In this document: positions 38,153-48,108 of the stretch, piece by piece | Position numbering within the stretch: position 1 is the stretch's first letter | Layout: the number at the start of each line of letters is the position of its first letter | From: Vibrio sp. qd031 | GTDB taxonomy: Bacteria > Pseudomonadota > Gammaproteobacteria > Enterobacterales > Vibrionaceae | DNA: 64,000 nt | Direction of reading: 5' to 3' | NCBI RefSeq assembly: GCF_002100145.1 | Contig: NZ_JXQD01000036.1 | Span: 62,001 to 126,000, forward strand | Program-made: the position numbers and the translations under genes | Notes under the pieces: generated by a model | The model's database searches: none | The model's input: the letters and a program-made list of their open reading frames with translations, nothing else | Told to the model about the DNA's origin: nothing

Positions 38153-39220
38153 CTATTCGAGCTTCTTAACGGAGTCTCGACTGTATAACTGCACACCTAT
38201 GTTGATTCGAGTAGCAATATCACTGGTGTTGTTGAATTCGTGGAATAGTGCATCGATGGTTGACTTCACCATGTATGAAATTTCACCACCGATTGAACTG
38301 AGTGTTGGCGTGACCATAGAACTAATGGACAAGTTATCAAAGCCGATGACTGACACGTCGTCTGGAACGTTGATTCCGCGATTGTCTAGCTCTTCAATCA
38401 GGGTAATGGCCGTTCTGTCACACAGACAGAAAATGGCCGTGGCGTCATCAAGCATTCCCGAATCCAGTAACTCTGGAAGGATCAGACTGGCACCAAAGTC
38501 AGCGCCGGCTTTACCGACCATTATTTTCTGAGCTAACTCTTTGTGATCAAGCTTATTGCACATATCGATGATATCGATGATTTGCACTGACTCAGCGCCT
38601 AACTCTTTAGCTTTACGTTCAAATCCATAGGTGCGCTTTCGAATGGATGGACGGGTTTGCGCTGTGAGCATGGCGAGCTTTTTATGTCCATACTCAATAA
38701 GATGTTTTGCCGCTAACTCCCCACCAAGTTCATAGTCTAATGAGACACTAGAAAGACGCATTTTATCGTCGTAGCCATTGACCAATACAATGGGTTTTTC
38801 TTGATCAGCGAGCTTATGAGCAACTTCTGGTAATTCGGGCCCTAGCATCAGTACAGATTCCGCACTTTCGAGTTTTTTCAGTATCAGCTGCTGGTCTATT
38901 TTGCCGTTGATGAGCGTGAGTTTTGGTTCGATACCCATATCTCTAAGTTGCGTTTGGAACTCGTTCATCATGATGGTGTAGAACTGATCGGGTGAACCTA
39001 CAGGCACCGTGGTCGCGATGTTCACTGACGTGACTGGCGCAGTCAGCTTTAGCTTTGCAGCTTTGCGTTGGTAACCACTTTTCTCAATGGCTTCTTCAAC
39101 CTGACGCTTTATATCCGTATGCACATTTGGATTGTTATTCAGGACTCGAGATACGGTGCTTCTTGAGATCCCGGTCATTTCAGAGAGATCTGAAATCGTG
39201 ACTTTTTTCATAACATTCAA
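38153..39220 (-). CDS. LacI-family transcriptional regulator of the uronate locus
   Basis: The N-terminal LacI helix-turn-helix is intact (VTISDLSEMTGISRSTVSRVLNNNPNV with the hinge helix following), then a periplasmic-binding-protein-like sensor domain (SVNIATTVPVGSPDQFYTIM to DDVSVIGFDNLSISSMVTPTLSSI). A TTG at 39220 has GGA 7 bases upstream; ATG 39211 is the alternative start, three codons later, and fits the family N-terminus MKKVTISDLS. It is divergent from the GH88 operon and upstream of kduD, so it probably represses both. Likely inducers are the DHU, KDG or uronate-oligosaccharide intermediates, which is inference. Confidence 0.9.
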   Translation of the reverse strand: MNVMKKVTISDLSEMTGISRSTVSRVLNNNPNVHTDIKRQVEEAIEKSGYQRKAAKLKLTAPVTSVNIATTVPVGSPDQFYTIMMNEFQTQLRDMGIEPKLTLINGKIDQQLILKKLESAESVLMLGPELPEVAHKLADQEKPIVLVNGYDDKMRLSSVSLDYELGGELAAKHLIEYGHKKLAMLTAQTRPSIRKRTYGFERKAKELGAESVQIIDIIDMCNKLDHKELAQKIMVGKAGADFGASLILPELLDSGMLDDATAIFCLCDRTAITLIEELDNRGINVPDDVSVIGFDNLSISSMVTPTLSSIGGEISYMVKSTIDALFHEFNNTSDIATRINIGVQLYSRDSVKKLE

Positions 39221-39338
39221 AGTGTAATCCTTAATTTCTACTTGAAATCACTATCAATCTAATTCGACTCTTTACGGTTATTACTATAGATAATTTTTCT
39301 CTGAGTTAAAAGGTAAATTTCACAGAATGGGTCTATTT

Positions 39339-39352
39339 GTGAAATATTTCAC
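39339..39352. promoter_or_regulatory. palindrome between the LacI gene and the GH88 operon
   Basis: GTGAAAT and ATTTCAC form a perfect 14-base palindrome with no spacer, in the 242-base divergent region. A partial copy TTTCACAGAATGGG lies just upstream (about 39317-39330) and TTTCACGAATGGG overlaps its right arm, giving a direct repeat as well. An even, spacer-free centre fits LacI-family operators. Confidence 0.55.
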
Positions 39353-39462
39353 GAATGGGATTAAATGTCTCAAAATTAGATCTTGTTCACGGTCGAGATT
39401 TTTCTCGTCGTGCATAATCATTTCCAGTTAGTCGACAACGACAAAGATTTAGAGAGTGAAAT

Positions 39463-40644
39463 ATGGATAACCAGACCAAATTCGAAAAAATGCAGAGCAA
39501 TATTCTGCATTCCCTTGAGAGAAATATTCCAAGAGTCGGCACACGTAACCCAGAAATCGGTTATGGCGCCCCTGATTTCAATTGGCGTTACCCAAATGTT
39601 TACTACTGGACAGACTCATTCTGGACAGGGCAGCTCTGGCTGGCGTATAGCCTGACTGGAGAAGAGAAGTTTAAGAACAGCGCTCGTATGCGAAATGAGC
39701 ACTTTGAGCGTGTGTTAGGCACACCCACTTGGATTGATCATGATATGGGCTTTCTGTTCAGCCTTACCGCTGTAGCCGATTACAAGCTCACTGGATGCAA
39801 AGAGGCGCGCCAACGTGGATTACGCGCTGCCGAAGCTCTAAGAAACCGTTTTAACTGGAATGGCGAGTATCTTCCTGCGTGGAATGCAGAGGCAGGCAAC
39901 CCGGGACATGCGGAAGTTGTGCAAGGCAAAATCATCATTGATTGTATGCAAAATCTAGGACTTCTACTGTGGGCTTATCAAGAGACTTGTATAGAAAGCT
40001 TCAAACAAGTAGCCATGCAACAAGCAGAAACGTCACTGAAATACCTGATCCGTGATGACTTTAGTACTTATCACTCGTTTGACTTTGACCCACGTACTAA
40101 CCAACCGGTTGGCGGAAAAACCATGCAAGGTTATGCCGATGAGTCTTGCTGGAGTCGTGGTCAAGCATGGGCAATTCATGGTTACGCACAATTGGCAGAG
40201 ACCACGGGTGATCTGCGTTATGCCGACATCAGTGCAAAATTGATGGATTGGGTTGTAGAGCATATTACCGATGACTACGTTCCTGTTTGGGATTACCTAC
40301 TGCCTGAAGGTGAAACACCGTTTAAAGATACATCCGCGGGTGCCGTTACTGCATCTGGGCTATTTATGCTTGCCGATGTCTATAAAAAGGCGGACAACGG
40401 GCAGCAAGCTGAAAAATATCAAGCACTCGCAGAGAAAATGCTACTGGCTCTGCATGAGAATCATGATCTGACCAAGTTTGAACATGCTCAGGGGTTGTTA
40501 TCGGGTGGGGCGTCACACGTACGCAGAACCAATAGCGCTGAAACCAAGTTTTATTCCGATGGCATGTTGCCGTATGGCGACTATTACTATTTTGAAGCCG
40601 TAATGCGTGCCCAAGGGCATACCAATTTCTTCTGGAAAAAGTAG
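39463..40644 (+). CDS. GH88 unsaturated glucuronyl hydrolase
   Basis: GH88 enzymes remove the 4,5-unsaturated uronic acid left by polysaccharide lyases from the non-reducing end by hydrating the double bond. The 393-residue protein has no signal peptide, so it is cytoplasmic. It contains HDMGFLFSLTA with the conserved Asp94 and IIIDCMQNLGLLLWA with Asp160, matching the two catalytic Asp regions of Bacillus UGL, then WSRGQAWAIHG and DTSAGAVTASGLF. The closely related GH105 family acts on rhamnogalacturonan, but the sequence reads more like GH88. It is the first gene of an operon with DUF2264 and an ABC importer. Confidence 0.9.
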   Translation: MDNQTKFEKMQSNILHSLERNIPRVGTRNPEIGYGAPDFNWRYPNVYYWTDSFWTGQLWLAYSLTGEEKFKNSARMRNEHFERVLGTPTWIDHDMGFLFSLTAVADYKLTGCKEARQRGLRAAEALRNRFNWNGEYLPAWNAEAGNPGHAEVVQGKIIIDCMQNLGLLLWAYQETCIESFKQVAMQQAETSLKYLIRDDFSTYHSFDFDPRTNQPVGGKTMQGYADESCWSRGQAWAIHGYAQLAETTGDLRYADISAKLMDWVVEHITDDYVPVWDYLLPEGETPFKDTSAGAVTASGLFMLADVYKKADNGQQAEKYQALAEKMLLALHENHDLTKFEHAQGLLSGGASHVRRTNSAETKFYSDGMLPYGDYYYFEAVMRAQGHTNFFWKK

Positions 40645-40653
40645 GTCGTTCTC

Positions 40654-42399
40654 ATGCCATTCTATAAGCCGTTTTCTGAAAACCCGATGGTCACTAAGCA
40701 AGACTATCAACAATTGGTCCTAGATCTATTTGAGCCTGTTCGTCCGTACTTGGCATCACAAGGTGCAAAAATGGACTTTGATCAAGGTGGTGCAATCTTT
40801 GACATGAGTGCCAGTGCACTCGAAGGGGTTGCTCGTCTGCTTTGGGGAATCATTCCATTAGTAAAAGGTGGCGGGGAGTTTGAACACTGGGATCTTTTTC
40901 ATGCTGCTATTTCACAAGGCACGGATCCAAATCACCCAAATTACTGGGGAGTGATGGATACCATCAATCAAACCAGCGTTGAGAAAGCCGCATTTGGCTT
41001 GTTGCTAGCGGTGTTACCTGAGCACGGTTGGGCACCACTGGATCCTCAAACTAAAGAGAATTTCGCGCAGTGGTTGGCTCAAATTCAACAGGCGCAAATG
41101 CCGCAAAATAACTGGCTATTTTTTACCATTTTGGTTCAAGCAGGGCTTAGAAAAGTCGGTCGCAGCGATCTAGTTGATATTAACAAAGAAGCCAGTTACC
41201 TAAAGACACTGAAAAGTTTTTACCTTGGTGATGGTTGGTATGGCGATGGTGCGGGTAAAAACATCGATCACTATGGTGGATTTGCAATCCATTATTACAG
41301 TTTAATCTATGCAAGTTTGATTGAAGATGCCGACAATGAACTCAAACATTTGTTCATTGAGCGAGCGAACGAGTTTTGTGAACCGTTTTCATATTGGTTC
41401 GCCGAATCAGGCGAATGCATGGCTCAAGGGCGATCGCTTACCTATCGCTTTGCGACTGCAGGCTTTTGGGCAAGTGCCGCAATTTCAGATTTGTCGGCGA
41501 TGGAGCTAGGAACCATTAAAGGGCTTTGGGCACGTCATCTTCGTCAATGGAAAGACAAGCCTATTTTCACTGCCGAAGGGCTGTTAACCCGGGGGTACGA
41601 TTACCCGACTCTGACAGTCTGTGAAGGGTACAACTCACCGACGTCCCCGTATTGGGCATTTAAAGCATTTTTACCTCTTGCCTTAGAAGACTCACACCCA
41701 TTTTGGCAGGTTGAAGAAAAACCGTTGGCACTGAGCAAAAAAGTGTATGCCATGCCAGCGGCGAACACCATTATTCAGCGCGTTGGTGGACACAGCATTG
41801 CACATTTTTCTGGCACCATCGAACAGCAGTTCCAGGTCGATAAGTACAACAAATTTGCCTACTCCACCTGCTTTGGTGCAGATTTCGACTCATTGAAAGA
41901 CAGCCATCAGCTGTTATTTGGCGATAACATTTTGGCAATAAGCTTCGATGAAGGTGTGAATTGGCAAATGCGCATGAATAATCACCACGTCGTTGTTGAC
42001 GAGACACAAAACCGGATGAGCATTGAATGGACTACAGGCACCTTGAATATCACTACTGTGATTGACGTGCTGGATAATGGCGAGTCCATTCGCACTCACA
42101 CTATTGAGCTTCCTCAGGATGCATGGATTGTTGAGTCTGGCTTTGCTGTGAGCAACTGGTATCAGCCTAAAGAAACCTTAATCCAACGACAGGGCATTCA
42201 GGCCAATATAGAAATTCGAGGCGCCAACGGTACCTCACAAATCATTAGCCTCGATGGCTATGAAAAAGAATCTCGCGATGGATATCGTATACATACGAAC
42301 GTCGTTTCCCCTAGAACACACGTACCGTATCTGCTGACAAAGCTGAGTGCAGGAAAGCACCAACTGATCAGTCGGTACCGTGTTCACCCTACAACTTAA
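40654..42399 (+). CDS. DUF2264-family protein
   Basis: The 581-residue protein is of the DUF2264 family (PF10022), predicted to be an (alpha/alpha)6 toroid with a C-terminal beta-sandwich, like heparinase II/III enzymes. Recognisable segments are EGVARLLWGIIPLVKGGG, NNWLFFTILVQAGL, GDGWYGDGAGKNIDHYGGFAIHYY and GRSLTYRFA. There is no signal peptide. I recall that some DUF2264 proteins have been placed among glucuronide-active glycoside hydrolases, but cannot verify it here. Its place 9 bases after the GH88 gene implies a cytoplasmic role in trimming the same oligosaccharide. Activity is unassigned. Confidence 0.8.
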   Translation: MPFYKPFSENPMVTKQDYQQLVLDLFEPVRPYLASQGAKMDFDQGGAIFDMSASALEGVARLLWGIIPLVKGGGEFEHWDLFHAAISQGTDPNHPNYWGVMDTINQTSVEKAAFGLLLAVLPEHGWAPLDPQTKENFAQWLAQIQQAQMPQNNWLFFTILVQAGLRKVGRSDLVDINKEASYLKTLKSFYLGDGWYGDGAGKNIDHYGGFAIHYYSLIYASLIEDADNELKHLFIERANEFCEPFSYWFAESGECMAQGRSLTYRFATAGFWASAAISDLSAMELGTIKGLWARHLRQWKDKPIFTAEGLLTRGYDYPTLTVCEGYNSPTSPYWAFKAFLPLALEDSHPFWQVEEKPLALSKKVYAMPAANTIIQRVGGHSIAHFSGTIEQQFQVDKYNKFAYSTCFGADFDSLKDSHQLLFGDNILAISFDEGVNWQMRMNNHHVVVDETQNRMSIEWTTGTLNITTVIDVLDNGESIRTHTIELPQDAWIVESGFAVSNWYQPKETLIQRQGIQANIEIRGANGTSQIISLDGYEKESRDGYRIHTNVVSPRTHVPYLLTKLSAGKHQLISRYRVHPTT

Positions 42400-42427
42400 T
42401 AATAAAAATATTGAATCAAAAGGACAA

Positions 42428-44074
42428 ATGATGAAAAAGACTCTTATTGCACTGGTGGCGGGCGGACTGGTATCAAGTACATTTGCTGCGGACAACAGTA
42501 CCCCTAACTTACGCATACTTGATGAGCAATCGACGGCATGGACGCGCAACTTCAACCCTTGGCTGGGCGGCCTAGCGTCTACTGGCTATGCTTACGAGCC
42601 GCTGTTTTTGTTCAATCAGTTAGATTCTCAAAAAGAGCACCCTTGGCTGGCTACCAGTTATGAAATCAGCGAAGATCTTAAAACGCTGACCGTAGATATT
42701 CGCGAAGGCGTGAAATGGTCTGACGGCGAAGACTTCACCGTTGAAGATATTTTGTTTACGTTTGAGTACACCAAGCAGAATCCATCTATTGATTTGTCTG
42801 GGGTTAACACTGCGGTAAGCAGTGTCGAAAAAGTCGACGAAAACACCATCAAGTTCCACCTTGCTGAGCAAAATGCGTTTGTACACCTTAATGTGTTAAA
42901 GACCACCATCATCCCTCAGCACATTTGGTCTTCGGTTGAAGATCCAACGCGAGAGATAGTTCAAAACCCAGTGGGTACGGGACCGTTTACTGAAATAGAG
43001 CGTTTTACCCCTCAAGTGTATACCCAGTGTGTGAATGAGAACTACTGGAATGACGACATTGAAGTTCGATGCTTGGAGTTCCCACAGTTTTCTTCGTCTG
43101 ACGCGGCATTAGAAATGATGTCTAAAGGTTCTACCGATTGGCACAACATCTTTGTACCCGATATTGATCGCCTCTACGTGAACTCTGCCGACGGCAACAA
43201 ATACTGGTTCCCATCGGGTGATGGCGTGCGCTTAACCTTCAACTACGACACAGAAAACGAAGGCGCAAAAAAAGCGTTCAGTGATGTTGAGTTTCGTAAG
43301 GCCGCAAGTCTTGCGATGGACCGAGAAGCGATGCGTGACCTTGGAGCCTATGGCTACGTTAAGCTGGGCAACTCTGCAACCAACCTGTCTGGATCGTTGT
43401 CCTCATGGAAAGACGACGCAGCTGAAAAAACATGGGCTGAGTTCAATCAGTTTGACATGAGCAAAGCCAAGCAGATTTTGGCTGATGCTGGATACAAAGA
43501 TGTCACTGGCGATGGGTACATTGAAAATAAAGACGGCAGCAAGCTTGAGTTTATGATCCAGGTACCAAGTGGTTGGGGCGCAATGGTTAACAACGCGACG
43601 ATTGCGGTTGAAGGCCTTCGCGAGGCAGGTATTAAAGCCAATCTTATTACCCCTGAAACCTCTGCTTACTCTAAAAACTGGAACGGTGGCAACTTTGACG
43701 CCAACATTGGCGCTGGTAGCTCAGCCTCATCGGTATGGAAGTTTTACGACTACACCATGCACTCTCGCTACGCGAAAACGGGTAACTGGTGGTCGACGGC
43801 AATGCATAACTACGCCAACCAGGACATCGATGAAGCGATTGCGGTCTTAAGCAAAACCTTAGACAGCGACAAGCAAAAAGAGATCGTTGGCGAAATCGAG
43901 CGACACTATGCCGAGAACGTTGTGCAAATTCCTCTGTATCTCAATGCGGTGTGGTACTCGTACAACGACAGCCGATTTACGGGCTTCTTTAATGCCGATA
44001 ATCCAGTTGCACACCCTGCAACCTTTAGTGAAAACAAACTGCTGCACGTGCGCTATATCAAGCCAAGAAGCTAA
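42428..44074 (+). CDS. periplasmic substrate-binding protein, oligopeptide/oligosaccharide ABC family
   Basis: A signal peptide (MMKKTLIALVAGGLVSSTFAA) is followed by a family 5 solute-binding fold (TLTVDIREGVKWSDGEDFTVEDILFTFEY; FRKAASLAMDREAM). Length is 548 residues. Members of this peptide-type family often bind sugars in marine and thermophilic bacteria, for example cellobiose and chitobiose binding proteins, and the genes around it make an oligosaccharide more likely than a peptide here. The ATG at 42428 or the adjacent ATG at 42431 follows AGGACAA. A hairpin between this gene and the next would favour high expression of the binding protein. Confidence 0.88.
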   Translation: MMKKTLIALVAGGLVSSTFAADNSTPNLRILDEQSTAWTRNFNPWLGGLASTGYAYEPLFLFNQLDSQKEHPWLATSYEISEDLKTLTVDIREGVKWSDGEDFTVEDILFTFEYTKQNPSIDLSGVNTAVSSVEKVDENTIKFHLAEQNAFVHLNVLKTTIIPQHIWSSVEDPTREIVQNPVGTGPFTEIERFTPQVYTQCVNENYWNDDIEVRCLEFPQFSSSDAALEMMSKGSTDWHNIFVPDIDRLYVNSADGNKYWFPSGDGVRLTFNYDTENEGAKKAFSDVEFRKAASLAMDREAMRDLGAYGYVKLGNSATNLSGSLSSWKDDAAEKTWAEFNQFDMSKAKQILADAGYKDVTGDGYIENKDGSKLEFMIQVPSGWGAMVNNATIAVEGLREAGIKANLITPETSAYSKNWNGGNFDANIGAGSSASSVWKFYDYTMHSRYAKTGNWWSTAMHNYANQDIDEAIAVLSKTLDSDKQKEIVGEIERHYAENVVQIPLYLNAVWYSYNDSRFTGFFNADNPVAHPATFSENKLLHVRYIKPRS

Positions 44075-44097
44075 TAATCCGTTCTCCATGCAGTTTA

Positions 44098-44130
44098 AGA
44101 GACCACTATCTGTGGTGGTCTCTTTATCTT
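44098..44130 (+). terminator. intercistronic hairpin after the first binding-protein gene
   Basis: AGAGACCAC (44098-44106) pairs with GTGGTCTCT (44115-44123), followed by TTATCTT. It probably acts as a partial terminator or 3' end stabiliser so that the binding protein exceeds the permeases. Confidence 0.65.
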
Positions 44131-44143
44131 AGGGATTCAATCT

Positions 44144-45136
44144 ATGAAATACATACTGAGCCGTTTTGGCTTCTACATGCTCGCATTTATGGCGGCAGTG
44201 ACGATTAACTTCTTTCTGCCTCGTATGATGCCGGGTGACCCGATACAGTCGTTTTTGGCTCGCTTAGCGCAAAACGGTGGCAATGTTAGCCCTGAAATGA
44301 TCGCTTCGTTGGAAGCTCTATATGGCTACTCGACCAATGTTCCATTATTTAATCAGTTTATTACCTACATTGGGGCAATATTCTCTGGTGAATGGGGCAT
44401 GTCGACACGTTTCTTTGCTCCCGTATTTGACGTGCTAGGTCGCGGCATGCTGTGGACTCTACTACTGGTGGGTGTCTATCTTATCGTGTCGTACACCATT
44501 ACCACACTACTAGGCATTTACGTGGCTTGGAAACGTGGCACGTGGGCAGACTCGGTCATCACGGTAGGCTCGGTCATTATTTCATCGACACCATCGGTTG
44601 TGATGGCGTTAGCTATGTATTTCCTTTTTGCATCAAACTTACAGTGGTTCCCAACAGGCTATGCCTACGATCCGCAACTTGATCCAGCATTGAGCTTCGA
44701 GTTTATCGGTAGCGTTATGCACCATATCGCCTTGCCGCTGACCTGTATGGTCGCCTTGGGCATGGGTAACGTTATGGGAATGCGCTCTAACATGATCAAT
44801 CAGCTGGGTGAAGACTTCATCGTAATGGGCTGGGCCAAAGGCGTTAAAGACGACAAAGTGATGCTTCAGTATGGCGCGCGAAATGCTGTACTGCCGATGA
44901 TCACAACCTTTGCGATGTCTATTGGTGGAATATTCGGTGGCTCATTGATCATCGAAATCATTTTTAACTACCCAGGATTGGGACAGATTACTTATCAAGC
45001 CATTTTGGCTCGTGACTACCCGCTTGTGCAGGGATACCTATTGATTATGACAGCGATGGTGCTTGGCGCTAACTTTATTGCCGACTGTCTGCTGTTTGTC
45101 CTCGACCCACGTCTTCGTACAGAACTAGAACAATAA
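44144..45136 (+). CDS. ABC transporter permease (DppB/OppB type)
   Basis: The 330-residue protein has six predicted TM helices, with TM1 at LSRFGFYMLAFMAAVTINFFLPRMMPGDP, the typical OppB/DppB start. The permease signature for contact with the ATPase appears around EDFIVMGWAKGVKDDKVMLQYGARNAVLPM (EAA-like loop). It forms a heterodimer with the next permease. The gene is 69 bases after the binding-protein gene. Confidence 0.92.
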   Translation: MKYILSRFGFYMLAFMAAVTINFFLPRMMPGDPIQSFLARLAQNGGNVSPEMIASLEALYGYSTNVPLFNQFITYIGAIFSGEWGMSTRFFAPVFDVLGRGMLWTLLLVGVYLIVSYTITTLLGIYVAWKRGTWADSVITVGSVIISSTPSVVMALAMYFLFASNLQWFPTGYAYDPQLDPALSFEFIGSVMHHIALPLTCMVALGMGNVMGMRSNMINQLGEDFIVMGWAKGVKDDKVMLQYGARNAVLPMITTFAMSIGGIFGGSLIIEIIFNYPGLGQITYQAILARDYPLVQGYLLIMTAMVLGANFIADCLLFVLDPRLRTELEQ

Positions 45137-45152
45137 TTGGGAGAAACACACA

Positions 45153-46085
45153 ATGAAGTTTCTAAAAATAGCAAAACAGTTTTTCCTGGATAACCCAAAA
45201 GCATTCATCGGAATCGCCTTGGTGTTTACCGTGGTATTGATGTGCACATTTGCACCCCTACTGACCGAGTATGTAGCATCGGCCCGTGTAGGTCGTCCTC
45301 ATCAGCCGCCAAGTGCTGACCACATTATGGGGACTACACGTATGGGACGAGACGTATGGGCACAAGTGTTGTACGGAGGTCGTATTTCGTTAATGGTGGG
45401 GCTGATTGCCGGTACATTTGTTATTCTTATGGCAATGATTGTTGGCATTACCGCCGGTTACTTTGGTGGCATTGTCGATAACATCCTATCGTTGATCACC
45501 AACATTGTAATGGTCATCCCAAGCTTGCCTTTGATGCTGGTACTCGCGGCATTCTTGAATCAGGTTTCGCCGACGGTCATCGCCGTGATCATTGGACTTA
45601 CCTCTTGGCCTTGGGGCGCAAGGGTACTGCGTTCGCAGACATTGGCGATTCGCAACAGAGACTTTGTTCACGCGGCAGAAGTGATGGGCGAAACCAAAAA
45701 ACGCATGCTGTTTGCTGAAGTGATGCCAAACATGCTGTCGATTTTAGCTTCTAGCTTTATCGGTACCGTTATCTACGCCGTGATGACGCAAGCAACTCTT
45801 GAGTTCATCGGTCTAGGTGACCCACTCAGTGTGACTTGGGGCGGCATGTTATACAACGCGAGCCAAACCTCTGCGATTCGTATTGGTGCATGGTGGGAAA
45901 TTCTAGCGCCAAGTGTGGCACTGACTCTGGTTGCGATTGGTTTAGCATTGATTAACTTCTCGATTGACGAGATTTCCAACCCGAAACTCAAAGCGCAGCG
46001 CATCATGGCTCGATTCCGTCGAGAAGAGAAAAAAGCCGCTAAACAAGCAGCAAAAGAACAACTTAAGACCGCGGAGCAGGCGTAA
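45153..46085 (+). CDS. ABC transporter permease (DppC/OppC type)
   Basis: The 310-residue protein is of the OppC/DppC type, with the N-terminal FAPLLTEYV after TM1, the MGTTRMGRDVWAQVLYGGRISL motif that precedes TM2 in this family, and the ATPase-contact loop (NRDFVHAAEVMGETKKRMLFAEVMPN). A Lys/Ala-rich tail (REEKKAAKQAAKEQLK) extends into the cytoplasm. Its stop overlaps the next start by one base (TAATG). Confidence 0.92.
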   Translation: MKFLKIAKQFFLDNPKAFIGIALVFTVVLMCTFAPLLTEYVASARVGRPHQPPSADHIMGTTRMGRDVWAQVLYGGRISLMVGLIAGTFVILMAMIVGITAGYFGGIVDNILSLITNIVMVIPSLPLMLVLAAFLNQVSPTVIAVIIGLTSWPWGARVLRSQTLAIRNRDFVHAAEVMGETKKRMLFAEVMPNMLSILASSFIGTVIYAVMTQATLEFIGLGDPLSVTWGGMLYNASQTSAIRIGAWWEILAPSVALTLVAIGLALINFSIDEISNPKLKAQRIMARFRREEKKAAKQAAKEQLKTAEQA

Positions 46086-47083
46086 TGAAAAAACTAGTCG
46101 AAGTTAAAAACCTGTGTGTGGACTACATTACCTTTGATGGCCGAGTTCGCGCGGTAAATGATGTGAGCTTTCACATTGGCGAGCGCGAAATCCTTGGTTT
46201 AGCCGGCGAATCGGGCTGTGGTAAATCGACCATAGCTTACTCGCTGATGCGATTGCACCGTCCACCAGCAATGATATCTGACGGCGAGATCTTGTTTGAA
46301 GGTCAAGACGTGCTGGGCATGAACGATGAAGAGCTAAGAAGCTTTCGCTGGAAAGATACCTCGATGGTTTTTCAAAGTGCAATGAACTGCCTTAACCCCG
46401 TGAAAACGATTGAGTACCAGTTTAGAGATATTTTTGAAGCTCACAATGTGGTCAATAGTCGAGAAGAATCGATAGAGAAAGCCAAAGAGTTACTGAGAAT
46501 TGTGGATATTCCTACTGAGCGTTTGTTTGACTATCCGCACCAATTCTCGGGTGGGATGCGCCAACGTGTGGTGATTGCACTAGCGCTAGCGCTAAAACCT
46601 AAGTTATTGATCATGGATGAGCCAACAACGGCGTTAGACGTTGTGGTTCAACGTGAAATTCTGCAAAAGGTGTATCAGCTTAAAGAAGAGTTTGGGTTCT
46701 CTATCCTGTTCATTACCCACGACTTAAGCTTGATGGTCGAGTTATGTGACCGAATCGGCATCATGTACTCGGGCCAACTTGTTGAGTTGGCACCAGCGAA
46801 AGAGATTTTGAGTAAGCCTAAACACCCTTATGCGCACGGTTTAGGGGACTCGTTCCCGACGCTGCACGGCGAACTTCAAGAGATGAAGGGCATACCGGGC
46901 ACACCATTGGATCTAAGTAACGTTCCACAGGGCTGTCGATTTGCTCCGCGCTGTTTCAAAGCGACCCAAGTGTGTCGCCAAACAGAGCCTAAGTTAGTTG
47001 GTGCGGGAGACAACCGCTGGGTTGCTTGTCACGATCCAATGCCAATTGAGTCAATACCATCGTCCACTTTGGAGGCTGTATAA
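46085..47083 (+). CDS. ABC transporter ATP-binding protein (OppD/DppD type)
   Basis: The 332-residue ATPase has Walker [10 protein letters not shown], the signature [12 protein letters not shown], Walker [13 protein letters not shown] and the H-loop ITHDLSL. The C-terminal oligopeptide-type extension with four Cys ([20 protein letters not shown] region) is characteristic and binds an iron-sulfur cluster or zinc in related proteins. It couples ATP hydrolysis to import together with the next gene, and overlaps it by one base. Confidence 0.94.
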   Translation: MKKLVEVKNLCVDYITFDGRVRAVNDVSFHIGEREILGLAGESGCGKSTIAYSLMRLHRPPAMISDGEILFEGQDVLGMNDEELRSFRWKDTSMVFQSAMNCLNPVKTIEYQFRDIFEAHNVVNSREESIEKAKELLRIVDIPTERLFDYPHQFSGGMRQRVVIALALALKPKLLIMDEPTTALDVVVQREILQKVYQLKEEFGFSILFITHDLSLMVELCDRIGIMYSGQLVELAPAKEILSKPKHPYAHGLGDSFPTLHGELQEMKGIPGTPLDLSNVPQGCRFAPRCFKATQVCRQTEPKLVGAGDNRWVACHDPMPIESIPSSTLEAV

Positions 47084-48102
47084 TGTCTGTAGCAACTCCT
47101 GAAAAAGATTTTGATAAACAGCATCCCGTTGTTTTAGAAGCGAAAAACCTGACCATCGATTTCTCAAAAAAACGCGATTCCTGGTTTGGTCCTAAGCAAT
47201 ACTTACGAGCGGTTAATGGCCTCGATTTTGAACTGCGCGAAGGACGCTGCTTAGCGGTCGTGGGTGAATCTGGATGTGGAAAAAGCACCAGCGCAAAAAT
47301 TGCGACCAAAATTCACAAAGCGACAGAAGGCGCGATCTATTACCGTGGTAAAAACATTGATGAAATAGATGGTGGTGAAGAGCTTGCAGACTATCGCCGT
47401 GACGTTCAAATGGTGTTTCAAGACCCGTTCAGCTCATTAAACCCACTGCATACGATCCGTTACCATTTGATGAGACCGCTGCAGATTTATCATGGATTAA
47501 AGCCTGGACCAGAAGCCGACGAAAAAATGGTTGAGATCCTCACGGAGGTCGGCCTTACACCTGCCAAAGAGGTGCTAGGTAAATTCCCTCACCAACTGTC
47601 TGGCGGACAAAGGCAGCGTGTCTTTCTTGCTAAAACATTGGCCATTGGCGCAAAAGTGATTTTGGCCGATGAACCCACCTCAATGTTGGATGTTTCTATT
47701 CGCATTGGCGTGCTTAACTTGATGAACAAAATGAAGAAGGAGATGGGCAAGGCATTCATGTATATCACGCATGATATTGCCACAGCTCGTTACTTCGCAG
47801 AAGACACCGTCGTGCTGTATTGCGGGCATATGGTGGAGTGGGGAACCACTGAAGAGATCACCCAAAACCCGCAACACCCTTACACGCAATTGCTGCTGGC
47901 GGCCGTTCCGGATCCAAGCCGCAGCATTCACGAAAAGCTACCCACGCATCGTTCGATGGAAACACCGATGTGGTCGCCCGAGAGAAAAGGTTGCCCGTAC
48001 GCGGCTCGCTGCCCACAAGCGAAAGCACAGTGCAGCGAATATTTACCAGATGCCGTAGAAGTGGCTCCTAATCACTTTACGCGTTGCCATCTGTTTGTTT
48101 AA
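47083..48102 (+). CDS. ABC transporter ATP-binding protein (OppF/DppF type)
   Basis: The 339-residue ATPase has Walker [10 protein letters not shown], the Q-loop MVFQDPFSSLNP, the signature [12 protein letters not shown], Walker B VILADEPTSMLD and ITHDIAT. The C-terminal Cys-rich tail (GCPYAARCPQAKAQCSEY) is again of the oligopeptide type. It closes the GH88-DUF2264-ABC operon, which runs from 39463 to 48102 with no gap larger than about 70 bases. Confidence 0.94.
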   Translation: MSVATPEKDFDKQHPVVLEAKNLTIDFSKKRDSWFGPKQYLRAVNGLDFELREGRCLAVVGESGCGKSTSAKIATKIHKATEGAIYYRGKNIDEIDGGEELADYRRDVQMVFQDPFSSLNPLHTIRYHLMRPLQIYHGLKPGPEADEKMVEILTEVGLTPAKEVLGKFPHQLSGGQRQRVFLAKTLAIGAKVILADEPTSMLDVSIRIGVLNLMNKMKKEMGKAFMYITHDIATARYFAEDTVVLYCGHMVEWGTTEEITQNPQHPYTQLLLAAVPDPSRSIHEKLPTHRSMETPMWSPERKGCPYAARCPQAKAQCSEYLPDAVEVAPNHFTRCHLFV

Positions 48103-48108
48103 CCAACA

